64,000 nt of DNA, from NCBI GenBank assembly GCA_014804675.1, contig JAAUZH010000001.1, positions 119,916 through 183,915 on the forward strand. The letters are read 5' to 3'. The DNA is from Lachnospiraceae bacterium. Lineage in GTDB: Bacteria; Bacillota; Clostridia; Lachnospirales; Lachnospiraceae. The notes beneath the pieces are model-generated. The model made no database searches. It saw nothing but the letters and a program-made list of their open reading frames with translations, and was not told the origin of the DNA. Below, piece by piece: positions 9,160-17,950 of this stretch (position 1 is the stretch's first letter; every line of letters begins with the position of its first letter). The position numbers were made by a program, and so were the translations under genes.

Positions 9160-10656
9160 ATGGAGCAGGATGTAAATAAAAGAGTCCGGTATGGAGATAA
9201 ATATTGCCCTGTGTTCAGGGAAGGGGATTACCGGCTGACATGGAACCAGCAGATTACTGTCAGTAATGAAAAAAAGGGAACGAAGGATGCCCTTGACCAT
9301 AATGAAAGTAAGTTGGAATTTACGGTAGGATGTGACCGGTTCCGGATAAATCCGGGTTTGATACATTCCACTTACCCGCCTCCCTATGGGGAAGGAGAAT
9401 TTGACACCCATATTCCCCAGATTACCTTCATGAACGATTCCCTTCCATGGGAAAGGACATGTGTAGAAGAGGAAAGCCCCTGGTGCCTGCTGTTTCTTTT
9501 TGATGAATTTGACGGAGTGGAAGTAAAGAATATGACAATCCGGGAGGCATTCATAGAAAAAAAGGATTGTGGGGGAAAGTGCTTTGTTCCTGCTATTTCC
9601 GTAAGAAATGGAGAAAAGGAAACGGACAGCTGTACTGTATTGGATATTCCCGGCAAGCTGTTTGAGGCGGTAATGCCAAAAAGGGAGGAGCTGCCCCTGC
9701 TTGCCCATATCAGGCAGGTGGACGTAGAGGATAAGGCCAGTCATTTATACATAACGGAAGGGAAGTTTGCTAATGTGATTGGGAACAGGCTTTCCAGGAA
9801 GTCGGCACAAAAGCTTCTTACCAATGTACATCTCATATCTTTAGAGGGTTATCGGGAGTTTTTCCTTTCGAACCGGGAAACATTTAAAAATTATGATACA
9901 GTGCGGGTCATTTCCCTTACGGACTGGAAATTTGTTTCTTATAACAAAAATGACGCAGGCTTTCGAAAGCTGGCAGAGACTATGGATGTGGGATATTTTG
10001 GACAAATGGAGCAGAGTGTGTTTCAGATGCCTTCCAAAAAAACGGCGGAAAAGCAGGAAGAAGCAGAAAAAGATAACAGGCAGCTGATACAGAGCATGCT
10101 GCAGCTTGGGTATCGCCCCTTGAACCATGAAACAAGAGAAGGGATGAAAACCGTATCCTGGTATAAGTCCCCACTGATGCCTTATATTCCTGAGTTTCAT
10201 TCCGTAAATCAGGAAGGGAAAAAACAGAATGTTTATGAAGATTATAAATGTCTGAACCAGCCTGACGGGGCTCTGGGATACATTAGCAATCTTTACATGT
10301 TAGATGTGGCTTACGGTGCAGCATGGCAGTTAGGAAGGCTGCTGGCATTAAGAAACCAAGAGCTGCTAAGCGCCTTATATGATATCCGCAGGAAAAATTA
10401 TGAAAAGGATTCTTATGAAAAAAGTATGCAGATGGTACGGGATATCCTTGAGGAAAAAAAAGAGCAGGAAGCAGTCATGGAAACACATGAAATCTATGAA
10501 AAAATCTCGGAAAGCTGCTTACATATGTTTTCCCGTATGGCAGAAGAAACCGGAAAGGAAAAAAGTGGGGAGTTGGAAAAGCAGCTATGCATGGAAGGAA
10601 AAAAACGGGATAAGGATAGGATGCTCCAATGCATGAAAAAAGGAGAGAAGATGTGA
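9160..10656 (+). CDS. Conserved protein of unknown function in the DUF6603 cluster (LPWER-type)
   Basis: The 498-residue protein has a good ribosome site (AGGAGGTGTGGAGG). Its N-terminal half has motifs such as CDRFRINPGLIHSTYPPP, GEFDTHIPQITF, SLPWER and PWCLLFLFDEFDG. From memory this pattern recurs in unannotated proteins of other phyla near DUF6603 genes; this is not verified. The middle reads as mixed alpha/beta. The C-terminal 130 residues are strongly charged and helical. There is no signal peptide and no known catalytic motif. The stop codon overlaps the GTG start of the next gene, so the two are probably translationally coupled. The size and position suggest a structural or adaptor subunit of the same assembly, but this is inference. 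Confidence 0.7.
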   Translation: MEQDVNKRVRYGDKYCPVFREGDYRLTWNQQITVSNEKKGTKDALDHNESKLEFTVGCDRFRINPGLIHSTYPPPYGEGEFDTHIPQITFMNDSLPWERTCVEEESPWCLLFLFDEFDGVEVKNMTIREAFIEKKDCGGKCFVPAISVRNGEKETDSCTVLDIPGKLFEAVMPKREELPLLAHIRQVDVEDKASHLYITEGKFANVIGNRLSRKSAQKLLTNVHLISLEGYREFFLSNRETFKNYDTVRVISLTDWKFVSYNKNDAGFRKLAETMDVGYFGQMEQSVFQMPSKKTAEKQEEAEKDNRQLIQSMLQLGYRPLNHETREGMKTVSWYKSPLMPYIPEFHSVNQEGKKQNVYEDYKCLNQPDGALGYISNLYMLDVAYGAAWQLGRLLALRNQELLSALYDIRRKNYEKDSYEKSMQMVRDILEEKKEQEAVMETHEIYEKISESCLHMFSRMAEETGKEKSGELEKQLCMEGKKRDKDRMLQCMKKGEKM

Positions 10657-11492
10657 ATAGTTTAATAAAAGATCAGAAGAAAGAAAACAGGACGGAATTT
10701 GAAGCATCTATTTCAGAGGATGAGTTTAAAAATGCGGAAAAAACCTTTGTGGATACATTATCCAAATACAGCCTGTTATATGAAATCCCTTTTATCTATC
10801 TGGTTCCGGATGAAAAGCTGCTTCCAAAAGAAACACTGAAGTTTTTTGAGCTGGACCCGTATTGGATTCAATCCTTGCTGGACGGGGCATGCAGCATTGG
10901 AAGAAATACGCTTTATGATTATTCCCATGATGAAGCAATGATTCAAGTGGCTTACCGGTGTGCTATGGAACACAATACCCAGGTAAGGAGGGAACTGGTT
11001 CCGGAACGCATCCATAAGGAAGAGGGGCGGAAGACCGGAAGCATCTATTCCGGATTTTTGCTGCATTCCCAGATGGTCAGCGATTATAACGGTTTGGAGG
11101 TCACCGGGGAGGATGAAAAGGGAAATGAGCTGTCTCTTGTAAGGCTGGAGCATTTATCTGATATGGTCATGTTCGGAATTTTTGGGGGCACTCTCCATAA
11201 AGTAAAAATTGCACAGCCCAAGGAATCCCTCCATCTTGGAATCAACAGCTCCTGCTTAAGAGATATCCAGACGGGACAACGGCGTCAGGATAAAAAAGTA
11301 GAAATCAAGCCGGATGAAAACAGAAAGATTCCTATTGGTGAAATTGCAAAGAATATGCAGGCTGTGCTTGCAGCGGATAAAATTACTTCAGCTGAGCTGG
11401 CACTGGAACTGATTCAGAATGCCTATACAGTTGTTTATACGAAAAATACAAAGGAGGTGAGTCCCTATGAAGTGTCCGGAACTGCCAGATGA
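10653..11492 (+). CDS. Conserved protein of unknown function in the DUF6603 cluster
   Basis: The protein has 279 residues counted from the GTG at 10653, which has AGGAG 7 bases before it and overlaps the previous stop codon. An ATG at 10629 in the same frame lacks a ribosome site. Visible marks are PFIYLVPDEKLLPKETLKFF, WIQSLLDGACSIGRN, SGFLLHSQMVSDYNGLEV and ESLHLGINSS. These look like a conserved core and not low-complexity sequence. No known domain is recognised, and there is no signal peptide or membrane segment. Its 3' end overlaps the next gene by 26 bases, so it is part of a tightly coupled block with both neighbours. A subunit role is inferred only from this context. Confidence 0.7.
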   Translation: MNSLIKDQKKENRTEFEASISEDEFKNAEKTFVDTLSKYSLLYEIPFIYLVPDEKLLPKETLKFFELDPYWIQSLLDGACSIGRNTLYDYSHDEAMIQVAYRCAMEHNTQVRRELVPERIHKEEGRKTGSIYSGFLLHSQMVSDYNGLEVTGEDEKGNELSLVRLEHLSDMVMFGIFGGTLHKVKIAQPKESLHLGINSSCLRDIQTGQRRQDKKVEIKPDENRKIPIGEIAKNMQAVLAADKITSAELALELIQNAYTVVYTKNTKEVSPYEVSGTAR

Positions 11493-14400
11493 TAATATAC
11501 TGCTGATACCTATGAAGATAGAAGGATTGATGGTTGGAAAGGAGGGAAGAGAGCTTCCTTACGGAGATGCTTCTGTAAATTTCAGAATGCTTGAGCATAC
11601 AACCCTGGGAGATCAGATGCAGAGCCAGCCATTATCAGGGGGAAAGCCTCTGGAACCGGGTATCCACCTTCATTGGATTCTGCCCGACAGCTTTACCCAT
11701 GGAATCAGAAATGCTCAGACCAGCGATGCTTCTTATCCATGTGTGCCGGATCGATGGCTGGTTACCCGGATTGTAACAAGGGAAGAAAACCAGATAGAAA
11801 TTTTTACCAGCTCCAAAAGCTTTTTGGTGGAAAGCAATGCGCTGCTAAAAAGTATTACGGAGGAAAATGGCGGCAGCAGTACTTTTCCTGTGGAACAGCC
11901 GGGTTCGTTTGATTATGCCTATCTGGGAAGAAGCGGGGAACTGGAAAAAATGCAGGACATAGAGGAGCATTTGCCCATGCTGACCGCAGTGGGATATGGG
12001 GAACCTACATTCAGTGCATATTATCCGGGGTGCCGAAATGTATTTGGATTTTATGATGCCTTAGAGGACGTGGAAGAAGGACAGATTACTTATCAAATCA
12101 GCGGATGGTTTGACAATCCTGATCAGGACCCTCTGTTTGAAATAAGCTCTGAGGAGGAGTTTGAAAAAAAACTGGCAGAGCTTTATTGGAAGATAGAAAA
12201 AAATGTCAGGGCATCCAATATTTTGAAAGAGGAGCAGACAGAAGAAGGATTTTGCACAAGAATCTTGTGCCATGGAAGCATTTGCGGCATGGGTTGGAAG
12301 GGAAGGGATATAGAATATGATACTGGCATTCCAATGGAGAACCCAAAGGTAGCCATAGGAAATTCATCACAGGAAGCTTTTGCGGCCCTGCTTGCATCCA
12401 CAGAGGATGAGGAAAGTATTGATGAAAGAATAACGAATATCTTTTTAAACAGTCAAATGGAAAAATGGCTGGAACAGGACGGTATTTTAGAGTCTGAGGA
12501 AAAGCTTCATGAAAATACCTTTGATACACTCTATTCGGAAGAAAAATGGGTGTTAAAGAGAAAGCCGGAACAGACAGAAGAAAAGGAAATCTGGGATTTG
12601 AGCTGGGAAGCGGCATGTCTTTTGGATGACTTGAATAAAAAGTGGCGGATGGGATATGAAATAGAAGCAGGCCTTCTGGAAAAAGAAAAGAACCTGTATG
12701 ATATCTGGTACAAAGATACGGCAGATCAGGGAAAGGGACAAAAGCGCCGGATAGAAGAAATGAAGCAGGAAGCGGAAGCCATACAGGAGCTGTTGAAGAA
12801 AAGGCGGAAGCTGAAAAAAGAGCTGGAAAAGTTACGAAAAACGATACTGAATATGCCCCTGTATGAAAGGGAAACCGGAAAAGAAATTGGTACGATACAG
12901 GATAAATATGGACTTATGACCTGCCCGTCAGATTATTATTTTATGCCAAGTGAGCCGGTGCTTTTATTTGCAGGAGCTGGAATGGAAAATACCTATAATA
13001 AAAGCCGGGATATGGGGCTTACACAGGATGGAAAGCAGCTTTGCAGAATAACTGGACAATTGATACGGCAGTTTACAGTAAATATTGATCAATATCACAT
13101 TCAGGAAACCATCACTGCGGAGTTTTTGAACCAATACATTGATAAAAGGCAGCAGCTGCCTTTCCTGATAAAAGAGCTTATTTTGGAAACTATGCTGTTG
13201 TCTACGGATTGGGCGGGAGTGATAACCGGTCATATTTTGAAAAAGCATGGAAGGCCTGTTATGGATTCTATGTTCCAGCAGGTAAAGGAAGCAGTCATAC
13301 AGATGCAGCAGGGGCCATATCAGGCATTGCTTTTTGAAGATAATGTGCAGGAATGGGCAAAAGAATTGAATTTTCAAGGAGTTTTTCCAAGCAAGGCGGC
13401 TTTTCAATATTATGTGCCGCCCTGGAATCCATTGTATATGGAATGGGGCATTGATTATACACCGGATTCGGAAAGCATTGATAAGGAGAAGGACCTGCTG
13501 GGTAAATGGCAGCTTGAGGATCTGGATTATCAGTTGAAGAAAGAACTGGGATACTACAGGAAATCCGGAAAATACAGAGGAAGAATGCTGATTACACCCC
13601 ATTTTATGGATGCTTTAGGGGAAGTGGTACAAAGATACATAGAGCAACTGGATGAACGGAAACTCCCCATAGTGGAAGAGCTGCTTGAGTTTCAAAAGAA
13701 AAGCATGGAAATTGATGTGATGTCCCAGCGGCTTTGCGGTCTTCATGAATACTTTTTAATGGAACATCTTTCCCTGCAGCTTCCTGTTTCCTGCTTATGG
13801 CAGCAGGATTCGGATATGGAGCAGGTATTTTCCGGATTTTCCCAAAAGCAGAAAGAAAAGTGTTTTGAAAATATAGAGGAACATGTTCCGGCAAATCCCT
13901 ATATGGAAGGAATCTTTTCTCCTATACGTGCCGGATATGGTGTGATGACCCAGCTAAGGCTCATGGATACCTTTGGCAGGATCAAAGGTATCTGCGATGA
14001 ATCCAATTATGAAATGCAGGCAAGGGTTATGGCATGTTCGGAATATTTCCGGGAAAAGAAAAAGGATGATAAACGGATTATATTTCCGCCCAGAATTATG
14101 CAGCCGGTTAAAATCAGCACAAGCTTTTTAAGCGCCAGGGATAAAAGGGTGGAAACAAATGAAGCTCTTTGCACTTCTCCCCTTATAGGCTGGTTCGTGC
14201 CTAATTACATGGACGGCAGCTTAATGGTGCTGAACGAAGAAGGCAGGCCTCTGGGAAATTTTATGACAGTAGTGGACAGACAGAGGAACTATGACGTTAT
14301 TTGGATGAATGTACCCGGAGACCGGGAAAGGGTAACGGATAAAAGATATACACTTCCAAAAGAAGCAAAAGGCGAGCTTTTAACCTGTCTGCAGGAATTT

Positions 14401-15168
14401 TATGAAGTTATGAAGGAAGAAGTAAAAAAGGATTCCATGGTGCTTTATGATTTTGTGAATTATCTGTGCAATGAAATATGCGGTATGGATAAGCCAAAGG
14501 GAACATGGAAAAAGGATTTGCTTCACTTTACTGGAAGGCCTCTGGCCCTTGTGCAGATGGGATTTTGTCTGGAAACAAAGCACAAACTGTCCAAGCCCCA
14601 GACATGGGAGGCGGGTGCAGCAGCCTCTCAGGATAAGGCGGATGACTTGTGGAACAAAAGATTCCCGGTCCGTCTTGGAGAAGGAAGAAAAAAAGGGGAC
14701 GGGCTGGCCGGTTTTTTTAAACATGGTGAAAAGACTTACCACCGATTTTATACCTACGATTATGACAGGATTAAGCAGAATGGGTTTATGGTGCAAAATA
14801 ATGAGATTACTTTAAACTGCCTGGAGGGAATGGAAAAAAATATATACACGCTGCTGTTGGACCCTGCCCTTCCTTTGCATATCATATCCGGCATACTTCC
14901 GGTAAAAAAGGTGCAGCTTCCGTCAGAGCTTGTATCGGACGCTTTTAAAAGCCTGAAGCTGGAAATGCCGGTATATCCTGTGCTGACGCCAATGGAGCAG
15001 GTACAGGTGCCTTTTATGCAGCAGCCTGAGAGGACCTGGTCCTGGGTGGCGGTCAAGGAGGGACATTATGTGGAGAAAGAATTGGAAAAACAGCCTTCGG
15101 AAGTGGCATTTGAGACCGTCTATCCAGTCAGGCTTACAGAAGGCTGGCTGAAACTGTCAGAAGGATAA
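11467..15168 (+). CDS. Very large conserved protein of unknown function in the DUF6603 cluster (LHW-LPD type)
   Basis: The 1233-residue protein starts at an ATG 7 bases after AAGGAGGTG. The N-terminal region has a distinctive signature: EPGIHLHWILPDSFTHGIR followed by PCVPDRWLVTRIV. I recall similar patterns in unnamed proteins next to DUF6603 genes elsewhere, but could not check. A charged coiled-coil lies at about residues 390-465 (RRIEEMKQEAEAIQELLKKR). A second conserved block is around EGIFSPIRAGYGVMTQLRLM and LMDTFGRIKGICDESN, with TSPLIGWFVPNYMDGSLMVL further on. No signal peptide, nucleotide-binding loop or membrane helix is seen. It is the largest member of the operon core. The coiled coil between two beta-rich halves would suit a structural scaffold protein. 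Confidence 0.7.
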   Translation: MKCPELPDDNILLIPMKIEGLMVGKEGRELPYGDASVNFRMLEHTTLGDQMQSQPLSGGKPLEPGIHLHWILPDSFTHGIRNAQTSDASYPCVPDRWLVTRIVTREENQIEIFTSSKSFLVESNALLKSITEENGGSSTFPVEQPGSFDYAYLGRSGELEKMQDIEEHLPMLTAVGYGEPTFSAYYPGCRNVFGFYDALEDVEEGQITYQISGWFDNPDQDPLFEISSEEEFEKKLAELYWKIEKNVRASNILKEEQTEEGFCTRILCHGSICGMGWKGRDIEYDTGIPMENPKVAIGNSSQEAFAALLASTEDEESIDERITNIFLNSQMEKWLEQDGILESEEKLHENTFDTLYSEEKWVLKRKPEQTEEKEIWDLSWEAACLLDDLNKKWRMGYEIEAGLLEKEKNLYDIWYKDTADQGKGQKRRIEEMKQEAEAIQELLKKRRKLKKELEKLRKTILNMPLYERETGKEIGTIQDKYGLMTCPSDYYFMPSEPVLLFAGAGMENTYNKSRDMGLTQDGKQLCRITGQLIRQFTVNIDQYHIQETITAEFLNQYIDKRQQLPFLIKELILETMLLSTDWAGVITGHILKKHGRPVMDSMFQQVKEAVIQMQQGPYQALLFEDNVQEWAKELNFQGVFPSKAAFQYYVPPWNPLYMEWGIDYTPDSESIDKEKDLLGKWQLEDLDYQLKKELGYYRKSGKYRGRMLITPHFMDALGEVVQRYIEQLDERKLPIVEELLEFQKKSMEIDVMSQRLCGLHEYFLMEHLSLQLPVSCLWQQDSDMEQVFSGFSQKQKEKCFENIEEHVPANPYMEGIFSPIRAGYGVMTQLRLMDTFGRIKGICDESNYEMQARVMACSEYFREKKKDDKRIIFPPRIMQPVKISTSFLSARDKRVETNEALCTSPLIGWFVPNYMDGSLMVLNEEGRPLGNFMTVVDRQRNYDVIWMNVPGDRERVTDKRYTLPKEAKGELLTCLQEFYEVMKEEVKKDSMVLYDFVNYLCNEICGMDKPKGTWKKDLLHFTGRPLALVQMGFCLETKHKLSKPQTWEAGAAASQDKADDLWNKRFPVRLGEGRKKGDGLAGFFKHGEKTYHRFYTYDYDRIKQNGFMVQNNEITLNCLEGMEKNIYTLLLDPALPLHIISGILPVKKVQLPSELVSDAFKSLKLEMPVYPVLTPMEQVQVPFMQQPERTWSWVAVKEGHYVEKELEKQPSEVAFETVYPVRLTEGWLKLSEG

Positions 15169-15197
15169 ATTGGGAAAGAGCTATGAAGGGAGGAAGC

Positions 15198-16457
15198 ATG
15201 AATATGGAAGGAATGGAAATCCCGCGAAAATATTTAATAAGCAAAAATACATTATATTTTGATGATTATGGAGAGGGAGAACAAAAGGAACAGTTTCTTC
15301 TTGCGATTTATCATCCGGATTTTCCGGATGGTTTCCGGCTTCAGTTTTCATTCGGCATGAAAAAACAGTGTCTCACCACTTTCAAAAATGGCAGGGAAAT
15401 AGAATGCACTACCGGCTATGGATGGAGCATCCTTAAGACAGTGGACGAAGAAGGACAGAGAGTATATTGGGAGCTGGAAAAAAAACAGGAGGAAAGGGAA
15501 TATTACGAACCCTGCTTATGGATTGCTTTTTCAAATATTCTCGTAAAAAAGGCAGGGATTGCCTATTTGGAGATTATGGATAAGGCGGAAGAAACTTGCG
15601 AATATGTTCCTATTATAAAGGCGCAGATGCCGCCTGAAATTGTCCGGTTTGCTCCGGTAACTGCTACAGTAAGAAAGGGGCAGAAGGCAATACTGAAATG
15701 GGAAACCTGCGGAGCTGAAAGCTGTGTGATAAATCCTGGAAATTACCAGGTGGCAGCCTCGGGCATTTTGGAGATAAAGCCGGAAGAAACCATGCTTTAT
15801 ACTTTGGATGCAAGCAGGGGGGAGGAAAAAGAAACAAAAAAGGCGAGAGTGTATTTATATGAAGATATTTTAGAGGATTATCTCATAGCAGAACCGGATG
15901 TTTACTACCGTGGCTGTAGTCTGAATGTTCACTATCTGATAGGGGATAACAAGGGAGTTGTTACTCTGAAGGCAGGAGGCACACCTGTAGAGATAAGAAC
16001 AAATGAGAATGACACTATGAAAGCTTCTTTTATATCGGCGGAGAAAGTGGCTTTTTCTTATAAGGAGCAGGGAGTAGAAAAGAATCGTTATCTGGAGCTT
16101 TGCCCAGATGAAGAACAAGTAATCATGAAATATGTGGTAGCTGCAAAAAGGCAGGAGACGGACAAAAGCATTGTATTTGGAGTGGAATGGTGTACGAAGG
16201 GAGCTTTTGAAATACAGATATTTGTACGGGTATATCCCCTGGGAGAAGAGAAAACGGTAAATGACTTTCAAGAGTACTTGATTATGTCTTTGGAAGAGGA
16301 AGGAATTGCAGCATGGACGCCGGCACCGGACTTTTCAGGCCGTGGAATGTATTTCTTTTTTCTCAGGACAAAAAACAGCCAGGGTGAATTAAAAGAAGCT
16401 GTTTACGCATATGAGGACGATAAGGAGGTGGGATATTATGACAATCTCGGAAAATAA
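15198..16457 (+). CDS. Cluster protein with N-terminal beta domain and Ig-like module (paralogue of the next gene)
   Basis: The protein has 419 residues from the ATG at 15198, placed just after GGGAGG; ATGs at 15183 and 15204 are alternatives. Residues 1-140 form a beta-rich domain. At about 143-217 lies an Ig-like module: PPEIVRFAPV, then a glycine-lysine turn, AILKWETCGAESCVINPG and MLYTLDAS. The following gene has the same two domains in the same order. The C-terminal 200 residues here are extra, beta-rich and unrecognised. Ig-like modules of this kind occur in phage-tail and adhesin proteins, where they act as spacers or carbohydrate-contact modules. No signal peptide is present. The 3' end overlaps the next gene by 20 bases. 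Confidence 0.65.
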   Translation: MNMEGMEIPRKYLISKNTLYFDDYGEGEQKEQFLLAIYHPDFPDGFRLQFSFGMKKQCLTTFKNGREIECTTGYGWSILKTVDEEGQRVYWELEKKQEEREYYEPCLWIAFSNILVKKAGIAYLEIMDKAEETCEYVPIIKAQMPPEIVRFAPVTATVRKGQKAILKWETCGAESCVINPGNYQVAASGILEIKPEETMLYTLDASRGEEKETKKARVYLYEDILEDYLIAEPDVYYRGCSLNVHYLIGDNKGVVTLKAGGTPVEIRTNENDTMKASFISAEKVAFSYKEQGVEKNRYLELCPDEEQVIMKYVVAAKRQETDKSIVFGVEWCTKGAFEIQIFVRVYPLGEEKTVNDFQEYLIMSLEEEGIAAWTPAPDFSGRGMYFFFLRTKNSQGELKEAVYAYEDDKEVGYYDNLGK

Positions 16458-17148
16458 GCAGAACGATTTTTTCTGTGTGGTACATCCCCAGGTATTTGAG
16501 CTGTCGGGGGAGGCTGTAGATTCTGATTCCATGAAGATTAACCATAAGCTTACCTTGTGGATACAGCTTTCCAGGCCGGAGCTGACGGATATGATTTTTA
16601 TTACATTTCCATGGGGAGAAGAAGAAACGGATTTTACAGGAAAGGAATGGGGACAAGCCATTACCGGGAAGATGTTTTCGGAATGGAATATCAATGCAGC
16701 AGATGATTCCTGCTTTGGAAGGTACTGGACGTTAAAGCCTGTAAAGCCTGTGGGAAGGCTGGAGGTAGTTTTTGAAAATATCAATTTTCTTCGGAAAGGA
16801 ATCAGCTGTGTCATGATTCAGTATAGAAAAGAAATAGAAGGTGGGGAAAAGAAGGATTTCTCCTATCGGATTCCTGTGCTGAAAAAGCCTCAAAGTTTAA
16901 GGATACTTCAGTTTGATGCAAAAAAGCGAACCATAAAACCGGGAGAAGGTGTCAAAATCAGCTGGAAGACAGTAGGAGCGGAAAGCATCGTGTTAAATCC
17001 TGGAAACATTCCACTGCCTTTAGCGGGAACGAAAACAGTATATACCAATCATTCCCAGATATACAGTCTTTGTGCCAGAAACCGGAACAAGGCAGTGACG
17101 AAGGAATTGGAAATCTATATAGGAGGTGATGCCAATGATTTAGGATAG
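16438..17148 (+). CDS. Cluster protein with beta domain and C-terminal Ig-like module
   Basis: The protein has 236 residues. The ATG at 16438 follows AAGGAGGTG by 7 bases and overlaps the previous gene. It is a shorter paralogue of that gene: residues 1-145 are beta-rich (WTLKPVKPVGRLEVVFENI), then an Ig-like module at about 146-231 (LRILQFDAKKRTIKPGEG, VKISWKTVGAESIVLNPG). The match KW/SW-x-T-x-GAES-x-V-x-NPG between the two proteins is direct evidence of duplication. There is no signal peptide. It probably forms part of the same structure. No enzymatic motif is seen. Confidence 0.65.
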   Translation: MTISENKQNDFFCVVHPQVFELSGEAVDSDSMKINHKLTLWIQLSRPELTDMIFITFPWGEEETDFTGKEWGQAITGKMFSEWNINAADDSCFGRYWTLKPVKPVGRLEVVFENINFLRKGISCVMIQYRKEIEGGEKKDFSYRIPVLKKPQSLRILQFDAKKRTIKPGEGVKISWKTVGAESIVLNPGNIPLPLAGTKTVYTNHSQIYSLCARNRNKAVTKELEIYIGGDANDLG

Positions 17149-17194
17149 GACTGCATGTAAACAAGTGAAACAGAATTAACAGGAGGAATGGAAA

Positions 17195-17875
17195 ATGGCA
17201 GATTTTCAAGCAATGATCAAAACAGAACTAATAGGTAAAGATTTAATGGCAGCAGTACAGAAAATGAATGGAGCTACCTGCTACGCCATTATGCCGAAAA
17301 CATTAAAGGATGATTCCGGACTTGGGCTGGATGAAGCAATTGAGCAAATTGCAGAGTTTGTACAGGGGATTACCAAAAGTGATAAGCCGCCTTTTAATGC
17401 AGAGGATATTCAGGGGGAGCTAAAGGCATTTGTGGATATCAGTAAGGTAAGACTCGTATTAAGGCAGGCATATTTGTTTATTCAAAAGCATTCGGAAGAA
17501 ACGGAAAAGGAAAAGGATGTTACGGAATACGCATTTAACATTGCAGTGCTTATGAATGATGGAGAATTTGAGCAGGCAGAAGCAAGCCTGTTTAAAGTAA
17601 AGGAATTGTCCTTTGCTGTGTGGAGCTGTGACCGTCAGATGATTTTGGACACCATGGACATTCTGGATTTGACGGATATTGATAAAGCAATTGAAAATGC
17701 AGCTAAATTAGAAGAAAAAAAGAAAGCGGCTGTTCTGATTGCCCAAAAGGATGAGCAGGATGAAAAAGCTGGGGAATCGGAAGAAGAGAAACCAAAAGAA
17801 GAGGAACCAGAAGAAGAGAAACCAAAAGAAGAGGAACCAGAAGAAGAGAAACCGGAAGAAACCGGGGATAAATAA
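17195..17875 (+). CDS. Small acidic-tailed protein of unknown function
   Basis: The 226-residue protein starts at an ATG 8 bases after AGGAGGA. The first 170 residues are mainly helical with no recognised domain (MADFQAMIKTELIGKDLMAA, YAFNIAVLMNDGEFEQAEAS). The C-terminal tail is almost only Glu, Lys and Pro, built from a perfect 30-base DNA repeat (17780-17853). It lies between the Ig-module pair and the giant LRR gene in the same direction, so it is counted as a cluster member. The tail could be a disordered linker or a chaperone-like surface, which is inference. Repeat-number change would alter tail length without a frameshift. Confidence 0.6.
   Translation: MADFQAMIKTELIGKDLMAAVQKMNGATCYAIMPKTLKDDSGLGLDEAIEQIAEFVQGITKSDKPPFNAEDIQGELKAFVDISKVRLVLRQAYLFIQKHSEETEKEKDVTEYAFNIAVLMNDGEFEQAEASLFKVKELSFAVWSCDRQMILDTMDILDLTDIDKAIENAAKLEEKKKAAVLIAQKDEQDEKAGESEEEKPKEEEPEEEKPKEEEPEEEKPEETGDK
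17780..17853 (+). repeat. Perfect 30-base tandem repeat, about 2.5 copies, coding for an EEKPKEEEPE tail
   Basis: Units lie at 17780-17809 and 17810-17839, and a partial one at 17840-17853. The copies are identical, which suggests recent expansion by slippage. The unit length is a multiple of three, so the frame is kept whatever the copy number. Confidence 0.85.
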
Positions 17876-17950
17876 AGAAATGAAAGAATTTCTAAAAGGG
17901 AGAAGCAACATACAATCTCAGAGAAGATAATAAAAGAAAGGAAGCGGATT

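Noticed and set aside
13083..13600. Minus-strand frames inside the 1233-residue gene as separate genes
   Set aside because: They have shadow-like composition and no ribosome sites, and the plus-strand frame is continuous with clear conserved motifs.
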